Below are positions 27,429 through 35,801 of a DNA stretch of 64,000 nucleotides, piece after piece. The stretch is from Flavobacterium sp. BFFFF1 (GTDB lineage Bacteria > Bacteroidota > Bacteroidia > Flavobacteriales > Flavobacteriaceae). Position 1 is the stretch's first letter. Each line of letters begins with the position of its first letter. The notes beneath the pieces were generated by a model. That model saw only the letters and a program-made list of their open reading frames with translations. It ran no database searches and was not told the origin of the DNA. Made by a program: the position numbers and the translations under genes. The stretch is taken from contig NZ_NKJE01000001.1 in the NCBI RefSeq assembly GCF_002256285.1, positions 1-64,000 on the forward strand, given 5' to 3'.

Positions 27429-29645
27429 TTACGACTTAACCAGTTTTTCCTTCTTTTTAAGGTTTACGGTTGGCTTCACACTGCCGTCAGGTTGAAGATC
27501 CGCAAGTATGTTCAACGCTTCCTCAATATAGGCGTCTTTTTCCAGACTTTCATGCCATCTTTTTCTCTTCTCCTTCAACACAGGGTCTTTTTCCATCATC
27601 GCCAATTCGTATGGCAAAGAAGAAAACTCGAGATTATTTTTGTATTCGTTGATGACTTTATATTTTTTAGTCTGCGCAGTAATACTTTCCTGTTCTTTCC
27701 TGAACTTGTCAATGTTCAGGCTGTATTCATTTTCATCTTTGCGCTTTCCAAGCCACTTGGCATTTTCATCAATCAGCTTAAACTGTGGGCTTTGCGTCAC
27801 GCGTTTTTTACTGTTTGCAACGGCTTTGTCAAAATTTGGCTGCCTGTCCCAAACGTTATATTTCGCTGGTTCAATTTTATCCCATGGCATTGCGTGTTCA
27901 GAATCGCGCTCACCGATATCCAGATAAGAATAACGGTCTGGCATTTCCACATCGCTGCTCACGCCTTTTAACTGTGTAGAACCACCACTAATGCGGTAAA
28001 ACTTTTGCGTGGTCGTTTTTAAAGCGCCGAGATCCCCCGAAGCGCTGTTCCGAACGAATTGGTTCAGGTCGATCACATTTTGAACCGTCCCTTTTCCGTA
28101 GGATTGCTTGCTTCCGATGATGACACCTCGCTTATAATCCTGGATGGCTGCTGCAAGAATTTCCGAAGCTGATGCTGAAAAATTGTTGATCATCACGACC
28201 AATGGACCATCCCATTGAATTTTATTGTCCGGATCCGGAAGCGGTTCTGCTGCTTTCCCAGTAGATTTAACCTGAACAATCGGTCCCTGATCGATAAACA
28301 AGCCTGCAATATCTACCACAGTACGAAGTGAGCCACCACCGTTATCACGCACATCGAACACCAATCCTTCCACGCCTTGTTTCTTAAGACGGTCAATCTC
28401 GATTGCAATATCCTTACCTGCGTCTCGACTGTCCTTATTTTCGAAGTCAATATAAAACTTTGGAAGGTATATAATCCCATACAATTTCCCATCTTTCCTC
28501 ACGACACTTGATTTTGCATAGGTTTCCTCAATTTCTACAACATCGCGGATGATTGAAATCACTTTCATAGAACCATCTACCTTTTTTACGGTAAGTCGTA
28601 CCTCCGTGCCTTTTGGTCCTTTTATCTTTTTCACGACATCGTCAATCCTCATCCCAACGACATCTACAGGCTCTTCTTTACCCTGTCCCACTTTAAGGAT
28701 GATATCGCCTGCCTCCAGTTGCTTGCCTCTCCAGGCAGGTCCTCCGGAAATCAGTTCGGTAATTTCAGTAAAATCATTTTTCTTTTGAAGCCTCGCTCCG
28801 ATTCCATCAAATTTACCCGAAATGCTCACATCGAACTTGTCCTTGTCTTCAGGCGCAAGGTATGACGTATGTGGATCGAAACTTTCGGCGATCGTATTGA
28901 CAAAAACCGAAAAATAGTCATCTCTTGTCAGGTCCTTCACAAATCCAAAATATTCATTCAGTGACTTCAACGAGTTTTCACGGGTTTCTTTTTCGAGTTG
29001 GTCAAAAGATTTCGGGGCTTCATCTTTAGCGGTCTCCTTAGGTTTTGCAATCGGATCGACGGTTTCATCTTCGTCCACTGCGGGTTCCTCTTTGATGCCG
29101 TTCGCCTTGTCCTCCTGTAATTTCAGCCGCTCGGTCAAAGATGACAGCGTTGAAAGTTTGATTTGTTTGCGCCACTTTTCTTTAAGCTCGGCGGTATTCT
29201 TCGCGTAAGGCATTTTCTCGTAATCGATGTTGAAGCTTTCGTCGACATTGTAATCGAACGGTTTTTCGAGGATGCCTTTGTAATAACTTTTACTTTCCTC
29301 CATACGTTGCATCAAACGATTGTAGGTTAGGTCAAAAAACGTCAATTCCTTGTTCCTGATCTGGTCGTCAATCAGCGTTTCATATTTGGAAAATTCATCT
29401 ATATCCGACTGTAGGAAAAAGCGCTTTGACGGATCGAGCGCGTTCAGGTAATCTTTATAGACCCCTTTGGAAAAATTGTCGTCAATATCTTTCGGCGCGT
29501 AGTGCCCTTTGTTAATGACGAAACTTAACAATTCCAACAACAATTTGTCTTTTTCAGGATCGTTTTTATCCGTTCTCGGAATAAAACTCCACAGCGCCAC
29601 CGACAGGGCAGCGACAACCAGTAGTACTTTATAATTTCTTTTCAT
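27429..29645 (-). CDS. prc: Carboxy-terminal processing (tail-specific) protease, S41 family
   Basis: From MKRNYKVLLVVAALSVALWS, a signal anchor, the protein is 738 residues; ATGs at 29654 and 29666 are possible earlier starts. The order is Tsp N-terminal helical domain, a PDZ domain (FDGIGARLQKKNDFTEITEL, ISGGPAWRGKQLEAGDIIL), the S41 protease domain, and a DUF3340-like C-terminal part. The catalytic Ser lies in MINNFSASASEILAAAIQDY and the Lys in KQSYGKGTVQ. VFDVRDNGGGSL is also conserved. Prc trims or degrades periplasmic proteins by their C-termini. An acidic insert rich in Glu, Asp and Lys (around EEPAVDEDETVDP) interrupts the N-terminal domain. It is co-transcribed with the permease downstream and divergent from surE. 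Confidence 0.95.
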   Translation of the reverse strand: MKRNYKVLLVVAALSVALWSFIPRTDKNDPEKDKLLLELLSFVINKGHYAPKDIDDNFSKGVYKDYLNALDPSKRFFLQSDIDEFSKYETLIDDQIRNKELTFFDLTYNRLMQRMEESKSYYKGILEKPFDYNVDESFNIDYEKMPYAKNTAELKEKWRKQIKLSTLSSLTERLKLQEDKANGIKEEPAVDEDETVDPIAKPKETAKDEAPKSFDQLEKETRENSLKSLNEYFGFVKDLTRDDYFSVFVNTIAESFDPHTSYLAPEDKDKFDVSISGKFDGIGARLQKKNDFTEITELISGGPAWRGKQLEAGDIILKVGQGKEEPVDVVGMRIDDVVKKIKGPKGTEVRLTVKKVDGSMKVISIIRDVVEIEETYAKSSVVRKDGKLYGIIYLPKFYIDFENKDSRDAGKDIAIEIDRLKKQGVEGLVFDVRDNGGGSLRTVVDIAGLFIDQGPIVQVKSTGKAAEPLPDPDNKIQWDGPLVVMINNFSASASEILAAAIQDYKRGVIIGSKQSYGKGTVQNVIDLNQFVRNSASGDLGALKTTTQKFYRISGGSTQLKGVSSDVEMPDRYSYLDIGERDSEHAMPWDKIEPAKYNVWDRQPNFDKAVANSKKRVTQSPQFKLIDENAKWLGKRKDENEYSLNIDKFRKEQESITAQTKKYKVINEYKNNLEFSSLPYELAMMEKDPVLKEKRKRWHESLEKDAYIEEALNILADLQPDGSVKPTVNLKKKEKLVKS

Positions 29646-29737
29646 AAAATTCATAATTGCATTCATCAATTTCGCGTCTAAAATTACATAAAAACCATGC
29701 CAATGATTTTCGGTGCCGCATAATTTTTTGTTAAACA

Positions 29738-29779
29738 TGCTAAAATAGGAAGTTCAGGTCAAAAATGCTTATTTTAGCA
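29738..29779. promoter_or_regulatory. Mirrored promoter-like inverted repeat between prc and surE
   Basis: TGCTAAAATA (29738-29747) and TATTTTAGCA (29770-29779) are perfect reverse complements separated by 22 nt. Each arm read outward gives TATTTTAG, one base from the TAnnTTTG -7 consensus, one pointing to prc and one to surE. It may be a divergent promoter, an operator, or both. Confidence 0.4.
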
Positions 29780-29830
29780 CAGATTTTTCTCGCCATCAGG
29801 ACGAAATAAATCAACTGAACTCTGAACCCC

Positions 29831-29914
29831 AGCCCCGATTGCAGCGGCATCCTTTTTTATCTTAGTCTTCAGACAGATAAAAAAGATACAGCGGAAAGCG
29901 GGAAATTGCTCCTC
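29831..29914. repeat. Intergenic repeat with conserved arms and variable hairpin, copy 2
   Basis: The segment runs from AGCCCCGATTG to TTGCTCCTC, ending 6 nt before surE. Its centre folds through TTTTTTATCT and AGATAAAAAA with a small inner loop. The arms match copy 1 at 2582-2659 in order and spacing: AGCCC-GATTG, CGGCATCCTT, AAGATA-AG, AAAGC-GGGAA, GCTCC. It lies in the predicted surE 5' leader. Confidence 0.7.
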
Positions 29915-29920
29915 AAAAAA

Positions 29921-30694
29921 ATGACTCAAAGGCCTCTTATTTTAGTAACAAACGACGACGGTATCCTCGCACCGGGAATCAGGATGCTGATTTCCATTAT
30001 GAAAGAGATTGGCGATGTGGTGGTGGTAGCGCCCGACAAGCCCCAAAGTGCGATGGGACATGCCATCACCATCAACAACACCCTTTACCTGAACAAGATC
30101 TCTGCAGAAGGCGATGCGCTTGAATACAGTTGTTCCGGCACTCCGGTAGACTGTGTTAAGTTGGCTGTAAACGAAATTCTGCACCGTAAACCCGACTTGT
30201 GTGTTTCGGGTATTAACCATGGATCCAACTCTTCTATCAACGTGATTTACTCCGGGACGATGAGTGCCGCGGTGGAAGCCGGTATTGAAGGCATTCCGGC
30301 GATTGGCTTTTCGCTGTTGGACTACGACTGGAATGCGGATTTCGGGCAGGCGGGAAAATTTATCCATAAAATTGCTTCATATGTTCTGGCAAATGGACTT
30401 TCGAACGGCACGATCCTGAATGTCAATATTCCGAAGCTACAGGAAGCGGACATCAAGGGAATTAAAATCTGCCGCCAGGCAAAGGCCATCTGGATGGAAA
30501 AATTTGACAAGCGGCAAACCCCGCAGGGCAAGGACTACTATTGGCTGACCGGTGAGTTTGTAAACCAAGATAGCGGAGAGGACACAGACGAGTGGGCGCT
30601 GGCAAATCATTATATTTCGGTGGTTCCGGTACATTATGACATGACCGCCCATTACGCGATACAGGAACTTAATTCATGGAACATCAATGGGTAA
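29921..30694 (+). CDS. surE: 5'/3'-nucleotidase SurE
   Basis: SurE removes phosphate from nucleoside 5'- and 3'-monophosphates and short polyphosphates. The 257-residue protein starts MTQRPLILVTNDDGILAPGI; the Asp pair in TNDDGI binds the metal. VVAPDKPQSAMGHAIT, the SCSGTPVDCVKLAV segment, SGINHGSNSSINVIYSGTMSAA and EAGIEGIPAIGFSL are all family signatures. The frame remains open to 29906, but the earlier ATG would sit inside the intergenic repeat. It overlaps the next small gene by 8 nt and heads surE - membrane protein - lpxB. Confidence 0.96.
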   Translation: MTQRPLILVTNDDGILAPGIRMLISIMKEIGDVVVVAPDKPQSAMGHAITINNTLYLNKISAEGDALEYSCSGTPVDCVKLAVNEILHRKPDLCVSGINHGSNSSINVIYSGTMSAAVEAGIEGIPAIGFSLLDYDWNADFGQAGKFIHKIASYVLANGLSNGTILNVNIPKLQEADIKGIKICRQAKAIWMEKFDKRQTPQGKDYYWLTGEFVNQDSGEDTDEWALANHYISVVPVHYDMTAHYAIQELNSWNING

Positions 30695-30962
30695 ATTGCA
30701 TTTGGTATACGGCGCGCTGATTGGTATCGCCGCGACGGTTTTAGGCAGTCTTATTTTTACTAAAGTCGCTTTTCCTTCACTGAGTTTTGCTGAAGGCCTT
30801 GCGACACTGAAAGCCGGAAACCAATTGGGCAAAGTGATCACGATTGGCGCCGTACTAAATCTCATCGCTTTTTTTACATTGTTAAAACTGAGAAAAGAAC
30901 AAATGGCCTGGGGTGTGATCTATGGTACGGTTTGTATCGCGATTGCAACCATTTTTGTATGA
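30687..30962 (+). CDS. Small conserved membrane protein between surE and lpxB
   Basis: This 91-residue protein has three likely membrane helices: LVYGALIGIAATVLGSLIF, then VITIGAVLNLIAFFTLL, and WGVIYGTVCIAIATIFV at the very end. It overlaps surE by 8 nt and its stop codon overlaps an ATG of the lpxB frame (ATGA at 30959-30962), so it is translated in the same operon. I do not recognise a named family. Its position beside lpxB suggests, without proof, an envelope role. Confidence 0.75.
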   Translation: MGKLHLVYGALIGIAATVLGSLIFTKVAFPSLSFAEGLATLKAGNQLGKVITIGAVLNLIAFFTLLKLRKEQMAWGVIYGTVCIAIATIFV

Positions 30963-30973
30963 AAACTATTGGT

Positions 30974-32095
30974 ATGAAATATTACATTATAGCCGGCGAA
31001 GCTTCCGGTGATTTACATGGTTCGAACCTGATGAAGGCGCTTTACCGCGAGGATCCTGATGCTGAAATCCGGTTTTGGGGTGGTGATTTGATGCAGGAAG
31101 CAGGTGGCACTTTGGTAAAACACTACCGCGAACTCGCATTTATGGGTTTCGCCGAGGTTTTGGCGAACATTAAAACCATTTTTTCCAATATTAAATTCTG
31201 CAAGGCCGACATTTCCCAGTTTCAACCTGACGCCCTCATATTCATTGATTACCCTGGTTTTAACATGCGCATTGCGAAATGGGCGAAACCCCTTGGCATA
31301 AAAACATGTTACTATATCTCGCCGCAGATCTGGGCGTGGAAAGAAAACCGCATCAAATCAATCCGTCGCGATGTGGATAAACTGTATGTGATCTTACCAT
31401 TTGAGAAGGAATTTTATGAAACTAAGCATCATTTCCCGGTCACATTCGTAGGGCATCCGTTGATTGATGCGATCCATGACAGGCAGCAAAAACCGTATGC
31501 CGATTTTATTTCCGAAAACCATCTTGAGGACGCGCCGATCATTGCGGTCCTTCCCGGCAGCAGAAAGCAGGAAATCACAAAAATGCTCGCGGTGATGCTT
31601 AGCATTACAGCTGATTTTCCGGGGTACCAATTTGTGATTGCGGGCGCACCCAGCCAGGACTTTTCGTTTTATCAGCCGTTTCTTCACCACGCCAACATTA
31701 AATTCATTTCAAATAAGACATACGACCTTCTGGGCCATGCCACCGCGGCGATGGTTACGTCAGGAACGGCGACACTGGAAACCGCACTATTTAAAGTTCC
31801 GGAGGTGGTTTGCTATAAAGGCGGGTGGATTTCTTACCAAATCGCCAAACGGATTATTACGCTTAAATTTATTTCGTTGGTAAACCTTATTATGGACGAG
31901 GAAGTGGTTACGGAATTAATTCAGGACGAATGCAACGCTAAAAACCTGCGGAGAGAAATGAAAAAGCTTTTGGATGGAAATTACAGAACCAGGCTGTTAA
32001 AGCAGTATGACATCCTTGAAGAAAAGTTGGGAGGCACCGGAGCAAGTGCCAAAACAGCGGAATTAATTGTTAATTTCGTCAGGAAATCGATATAA
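30974..32095 (+). CDS. lpxB: Lipid-A-disaccharide synthase
   Basis: LpxB joins UDP-diacylglucosamine to lipid X in the Raetz pathway of lipid A synthesis, at the inner face of the inner membrane. The 373-residue protein starts MKYYIIAGEASGDLHGSNLM, the family N-terminus; an upstream ATG at 30959 overlaps the previous stop and would add five residues. Other hallmarks are FIDYPGFNMRIAKWAK, CYYISPQIWAWKENR, FVGHPLIDAI, VLPGSRKQEI and MVTSGTATLETALF followed by PEVVCYKGG. Length is normal. It is the last gene of the surE operon. Confidence 0.96.
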   Translation: MKYYIIAGEASGDLHGSNLMKALYREDPDAEIRFWGGDLMQEAGGTLVKHYRELAFMGFAEVLANIKTIFSNIKFCKADISQFQPDALIFIDYPGFNMRIAKWAKPLGIKTCYYISPQIWAWKENRIKSIRRDVDKLYVILPFEKEFYETKHHFPVTFVGHPLIDAIHDRQQKPYADFISENHLEDAPIIAVLPGSRKQEITKMLAVMLSITADFPGYQFVIAGAPSQDFSFYQPFLHHANIKFISNKTYDLLGHATAAMVTSGTATLETALFKVPEVVCYKGGWISYQIAKRIITLKFISLVNLIMDEEVVTELIQDECNAKNLRREMKKLLDGNYRTRLLKQYDILEEKLGGTGASAKTAELIVNFVRKSI

Positions 32096-32223
32096 AAACG
32101 ACCCCTAATCCAAAACCCTTAATACCAATATTTTAAGATGTAATTTTAAAGCGAAAATTGTCGTTCTTTAAAAGTTACGAACAACTTTAAGTGTTAAAAT
32201 ATAACTTTTTGGGTAAATTTTGA

Positions 32224-32231
32224 TATCTTTG
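32224..32231 (+). promoter_or_regulatory. Bacteroidota-type -7 box for the C40 peptidase gene
   Basis: TATCTTTG matches TAnnTTTG. It lies about 143 nt before the start codon, predicting an unusually long leader. No well-spaced TTTG is seen upstream. Confidence 0.5.
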
Positions 32232-32237
32232 CACCAG

Positions 32238-32374
32238 AAGCGATACTAAAGCTTCGCCCACAGGCGTTGTCATTATTCTGAATACGCTACGCCAAAAAAT
32301 TCATACCGAATTTTATTTATAAATCTAAATTGTGAAGGCTTTAATGGCCTTACATGAAAAATAAAAAATAAAAT
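32238..32374 (+). other. Structured 5' leader of the C40 peptidase gene
   Basis: The roughly 135-nt stretch between the predicted transcript start and the gene contains small inverted repeats: GAAGC ... GCTTC at 32240-32259, GGCGT ... ACGCC with spacing of about 21, and AAGGC ... GCCTT at 32335-32352 near the start codon. No riboswitch family is recognised and no short reading frame is obvious. Confidence 0.3.
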
Positions 32375-33067
32375 ATGTCCGTAACAAAAAACACTGTTTT
32401 CCTTTTAACGCTTTTATTGTGTTTCTCATTTGGCCATGCCCAAATCATAACTTCAAAAAAAGAAGCGATAAAAAAGGGTGTTTATGAAAAGCCGGCAGAC
32501 AAAAAAAATTCCTCGACTACAACTGCGAATACTGATAAGCCAAAGTTGATTGCTTACACTGACACGAAGCCTAAAGAAACCGTAAAAGAAGTAAAAGCTA
32601 CCAACAAACCTAAAAAAACAACGGCTGTCATCAACGAAACCAATGACGATGACCTCTTTTTTGAACCTTTGGACAATTATCTTGGGATGCAGATGGTCAA
32701 CAATGCGCTGGCATTTGTTGGGGTTAGATACCACGGCGGAGGAACGACTACTGCGGGAATGGATTGTTCCGGAATGGTGACTGCGGTATTCAATATTTTT
32801 GACATTAAATTACCAAGGAGCTCAAACGACATGGCCAAGGTTGGGGAAAAGCTCGACCGGAAAGATGTTCGTACAGGCGACCTGATATTTTTCCGTACTA
32901 ACGGCAAGAGTGTCATCAATCATGTAGGTATGGTCGTTGAAGTCAAAGATGATGAGATAAAATTTGTACACTCTTCCACACAAAGCGGCGTCATTGTTTC
33001 GTCTACCAAAGAGCCCTATTACCAACGAACTTTCGCACAGGTAAACCGCGTAGTCGGAACCCTGTAA
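32375..33067 (+). CDS. C40-family (NlpC/P60) peptidoglycan peptidase
   Basis: This 230-residue secreted cell-wall hydrolase begins with a signal peptide (VTKNTVFLLTLLLCFSFGHA), then a low-complexity Lys/Thr-rich linker of about 70 residues, and then the NlpC/P60 domain. The catalytic Cys is C131 in MDCSGMV, the catalytic His is H183 in VINHVGMVVE, and H199 in FVHSST is the likely third residue. AFVGVRYHGGGTT and VRTGDLIFFRTNG are family-typical. Such enzymes cut stem peptides between D-Glu and the diamino acid. It has its own promoter and long leader and lies between lpxB and comEC. Confidence 0.93.
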   Translation: MSVTKNTVFLLTLLLCFSFGHAQIITSKKEAIKKGVYEKPADKKNSSTTTANTDKPKLIAYTDTKPKETVKEVKATNKPKKTTAVINETNDDDLFFEPLDNYLGMQMVNNALAFVGVRYHGGGTTTAGMDCSGMVTAVFNIFDIKLPRSSNDMAKVGEKLDRKDVRTGDLIFFRTNGKSVINHVGMVVEVKDDEIKFVHSSTQSGVIVSSTKEPYYQRTFAQVNRVVGTL

Positions 33068-33151
33068 TCTTCACCACCCGTTTTTTAACATTTTTTCCGA
33101 AATCTCCGTAAAGTTAGCACTACGGATGGCAGTACTTTTACATCATGACCT

Positions 33152-33226
33152 AAAGGCCGGATGTAAATCAACTATATGCCACGTAGTATACAATTAATTA
33201 TCACTTCTCATGTGCCGGCCTTTTTT
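33152..33226 (+). terminator. Long-loop hairpin terminator upstream of comEC
   Basis: AAAGGCCGG (33152-33160) pairs perfectly with CCGGCCTTT (33215-33223), followed by three more T. The arms are 54 nt apart. It ends the C40 peptidase transcript or forms part of a small RNA. Confidence 0.65.
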
Positions 33227-33291
33227 GGTTTGTTTGGGTTATCTTGCAGGTTAAGCAGAAGGGGTATTAGGGGCCCCTTCTCTTAATCAGT

Positions 33292-35328
33292 ATGAAAGCG
33301 CTTCAATTCCCTCTCTCCCGAATCACCTTATTTTTTGTCGTTGGGATTATTATCAACGCAAACGTCAACTTCTCGTTTCTGACTACAATTTGCCTTACGA
33401 TAGTTTGTTTGATTATTGCTGTCATGGGGTGGATAACTGCAAAACAACACCTTCGCAGTAACCTTTTCTTCGGAGTAATCATTGCCATTTTATCGGTTTG
33501 CTGTGGTGCCTTCACGTTAACCGCTCACAACGACTATCTACATCAAGACCATTATAAATATCTGGTTGGACCAAAAAACCAGATGCATTTACTGCGCGTT
33601 ACCGTAACTGAAAAATTAAAAACCACTGCGACTAAACAAAGGTACATTGCTAACGTTAATTCTTTTGACGGAAAAAGCTGTATCGGGAAAATACTATTGA
33701 ATATAGACCGGAAAACCCCAATCATGGGAAAGCTTCCTATCGGTTCTGTGATTATGGTAACCGGCAGGATCACGCCACACGCTCCGACCTATAACCCGGC
33801 ACAGTTCGACTACGGGAAATACCTCGACAACAAACGGGTTGCCGCCCAGCTGGAGCTCAACGGTGCATCGGTGCACATCATAGGCACGAACAAAAATATG
33901 TATTACTATGCCGCTGCGATCAGGGAACGCATTATTTCAAACTTGCAAAAAAGCCATTTCGGGGAGAAAGAACTTGCCGTAATCGCCGCTTTAATTTTGG
34001 GACAGCAGCAGGAAATCGCACCTGAAATTATCAAGGATTATCAGTACGCGGGGGCTGTGCATGTGCTTTCTGTTTCAGGCTTGCATGTGGGCTATCTGAT
34101 GTTGTTCGTCAACTTTGTGCTTTCCAGACTGCCCAAGACCAAAAAGGCGAACTTAATTCGCGTAACAACTGTATTGATTGCGTTATGGACCTTCACATTT
34201 ATCGCCGGACTTTCGCCGTCGGTTATCAGGTCTGCGACGATGTTTTCATTCGTGGCTGTTGGGATGTACCTGAAACGTGAAACTTATATATTCCACACAC
34301 TCCTGGCATCGATGCTATCAATACTGATTGTCTCTCCTCATTTTTTATTCGACGTCGGCTTTCAATTAAGCTATACCTCCCTGTTCTATATCTTATGGCT
34401 GGAACCATATCTATCAGGATTGTGGAAGCCAAAATCAAGGGCCATAAAATACGTTCGTGATATTATGACCGTTTCCGTCGCAGCACAGATTGGCGCGTTG
34501 CCGCTTAGTATCTATTACTTCCACCAGTTTCCTGGCTTGTTCTTTATCACCAATTTGATTATACTTCCAGGACTAGGGGTTATTATGGCGTTCGGTGTGA
34601 CTACAATGCTATTGGCAGCTGTCGGATTTGTACCACATTTCCCATCGAAAACACTGGAGTGGATGGTATGGGCACTGAACAAGACCATTGGGTGGATTGC
34701 GTCTTTTGAAACGTTTATTATCAAAGACATTCCTTTGAACCTACTCATGATGGCCGGGCTGTATTTATTCATTGTATGTCTGTTTTTGTATCTCATGACG
34801 CGCGTTTACAACCGGGCCATACTAATGTTAACATCGCTGGTAACTTTACAATGCATTTTCATTGGAACACACTGGCGTATGCAATCTGAACAGGAGCTCA
34901 CCGTGTTCCGTTGTAGAAAAAGCAGCCTGATTTGCATCCGTAAAGGTGAAACCATCATACCGTTCAGTAATGACAGTACTTTAAAACGAATCGATGAGAT
35001 CAGAGAATTAAATCCGTACCGAATTTCGAAATTCAGCATTGTTGCTGAAAGGCAGTCCATTCCAAACTTTCTATTCTATAATGGTCGAAAAATTTATATC
35101 ATGGACAGTTCCGGAATTTACCCGAGCAATTTGAAACCAGAGGTATTGCTATTGACATCTTCTCCAAAGGTCAATTTGGAAAGGATCCTGAGTATCCATA
35201 AGCCTCAAATAATCGTTGCAGATGCATCCAACTATAAAAGTTACGTCAAACTGTGGGGACAAACCTGCTATAAACAAAAAATCCCTTTTCATGCCGTGGC
35301 TGAAAAGGGATATTTTCAAATTCGATAA
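33292..35328 (+). CDS. comEC: ComEC/Rec2 family DNA-uptake channel protein
   Basis: This 678-residue inner-membrane protein has two N-terminal helices, a soluble DUF4131-type domain (with LPIGSVIMVTGRITPHAPTYNPAQFDYGKYL), and the Competence domain. The Competence domain shows GAVHVLSVSGLHVGYLML, FIAGLSPSVIRSATMF and FDVGFQLSYTSLFYILWL. It ends in a shorter C-terminal region without an obvious metallo-beta-lactamase metal site, so this is the short form common in Bacteroidota. ComEC passes single-stranded DNA across the inner membrane in natural transformation. Its last codons form a hairpin that serves as terminator for the facing operon. Only 2 bp separate its stop from that of the convergent thioredoxin gene. 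Confidence 0.92.
   Translation: MKALQFPLSRITLFFVVGIIINANVNFSFLTTICLTIVCLIIAVMGWITAKQHLRSNLFFGVIIAILSVCCGAFTLTAHNDYLHQDHYKYLVGPKNQMHLLRVTVTEKLKTTATKQRYIANVNSFDGKSCIGKILLNIDRKTPIMGKLPIGSVIMVTGRITPHAPTYNPAQFDYGKYLDNKRVAAQLELNGASVHIIGTNKNMYYYAAAIRERIISNLQKSHFGEKELAVIAALILGQQQEIAPEIIKDYQYAGAVHVLSVSGLHVGYLMLFVNFVLSRLPKTKKANLIRVTTVLIALWTFTFIAGLSPSVIRSATMFSFVAVGMYLKRETYIFHTLLASMLSILIVSPHFLFDVGFQLSYTSLFYILWLEPYLSGLWKPKSRAIKYVRDIMTVSVAAQIGALPLSIYYFHQFPGLFFITNLIILPGLGVIMAFGVTTMLLAAVGFVPHFPSKTLEWMVWALNKTIGWIASFETFIIKDIPLNLLMMAGLYLFIVCLFLYLMTRVYNRAILMLTSLVTLQCIFIGTHWRMQSEQELTVFRCRKSSLICIRKGETIIPFSNDSTLKRIDEIRELNPYRISKFSIVAERQSIPNFLFYNGRKIYIMDSSGIYPSNLKPEVLLLTSSPKVNLERILSIHKPQIIVADASNYKSYVKLWGQTCYKQKIPFHAVAEKGYFQIR
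35276..35311 (-). terminator. Terminator of the peptide operon, located inside the comEC coding end
   Basis: ATCCCTTTTCA, loop of 9 nt, TGAAAAGGGAT forms a perfect 11-bp stem. On the minus strand it is followed by a run of six T (complement of 35276-35281), so it should end the operon that runs toward it. On the plus strand it is followed by ATTTTC and may act weakly for comEC too. Confidence 0.8.
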
Positions 35329-35330
35329 TG

Positions 35331-35789
35331 TTATTTTTTAAGAATCACATTGGTTTGCTTGATCCATTCCTGGGCACCACCATAAACATAGCCGATACTG
35401 CCTAATCGTTCAAAAGCAAACTGCTCATTGTTTTTAGAAGGCGTTACCAGCCAGACAGTGGGATAGCCGCGAATGGCAAACATTTGTCCCAAGTCATTAT
35501 TTTGCTTGGCGAGTTCGGGTTCAAGCTGTTTGCGTTTCGGAAAATCGAGCTCCACAAGGATCACATTTTCATTCGCCCATTTTGCGAAATCAGCGGTTTT
35601 GAATACTTCTTTCTGTAACTTGTTACACCAGCCGCACCAATCACTACCGGTGAAAAACATCATCAATGGCTTTTTCGTCTTTATTGAAAGCTCTGAGGCC
35701 TCTTTAACATCTGTATACCATTTTAAATCCTGGGATCTGGCAGCAAGTGCAAACAGCACCATTACTGTCAGAATAATACTTTTTTTCAT
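35331..35789 (-). CDS. Exported thioredoxin-fold protein (first paralogue)
   Basis: This 152-residue protein has a signal peptide (MKKSIILTVMVLFALAARSQ) and a thioredoxin fold with the active site SDWCGWCNKLQKEVF and the cis-Pro loop IRGYPTVWLV. It belongs to the DUF255/thioredoxin_7-like group of small periplasmic thioredoxins. It could reduce or isomerise disulfides, or act on cytochrome maturation. It is the last gene of the peptide operon, 12 bp after its paralogue, and its terminator lies within comEC. Confidence 0.88.
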   Translation of the reverse strand: MKKSIILTVMVLFALAARSQDLKWYTDVKEASELSIKTKKPLMMFFTGSDWCGWCNKLQKEVFKTADFAKWANENVILVELDFPKRKQLEPELAKQNNDLGQMFAIRGYPTVWLVTPSKNNEQFAFERLGSIGYVYGGAQEWIKQTNVILKK

Positions 35790-35801
35790 TCAAACTAAAT
35801 T

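Noticed and set aside
33068..33291. A small protein gene before comEC
   Set aside because: No frame of useful length with a start codon fits; the stretch is explained by the long-loop hairpin.
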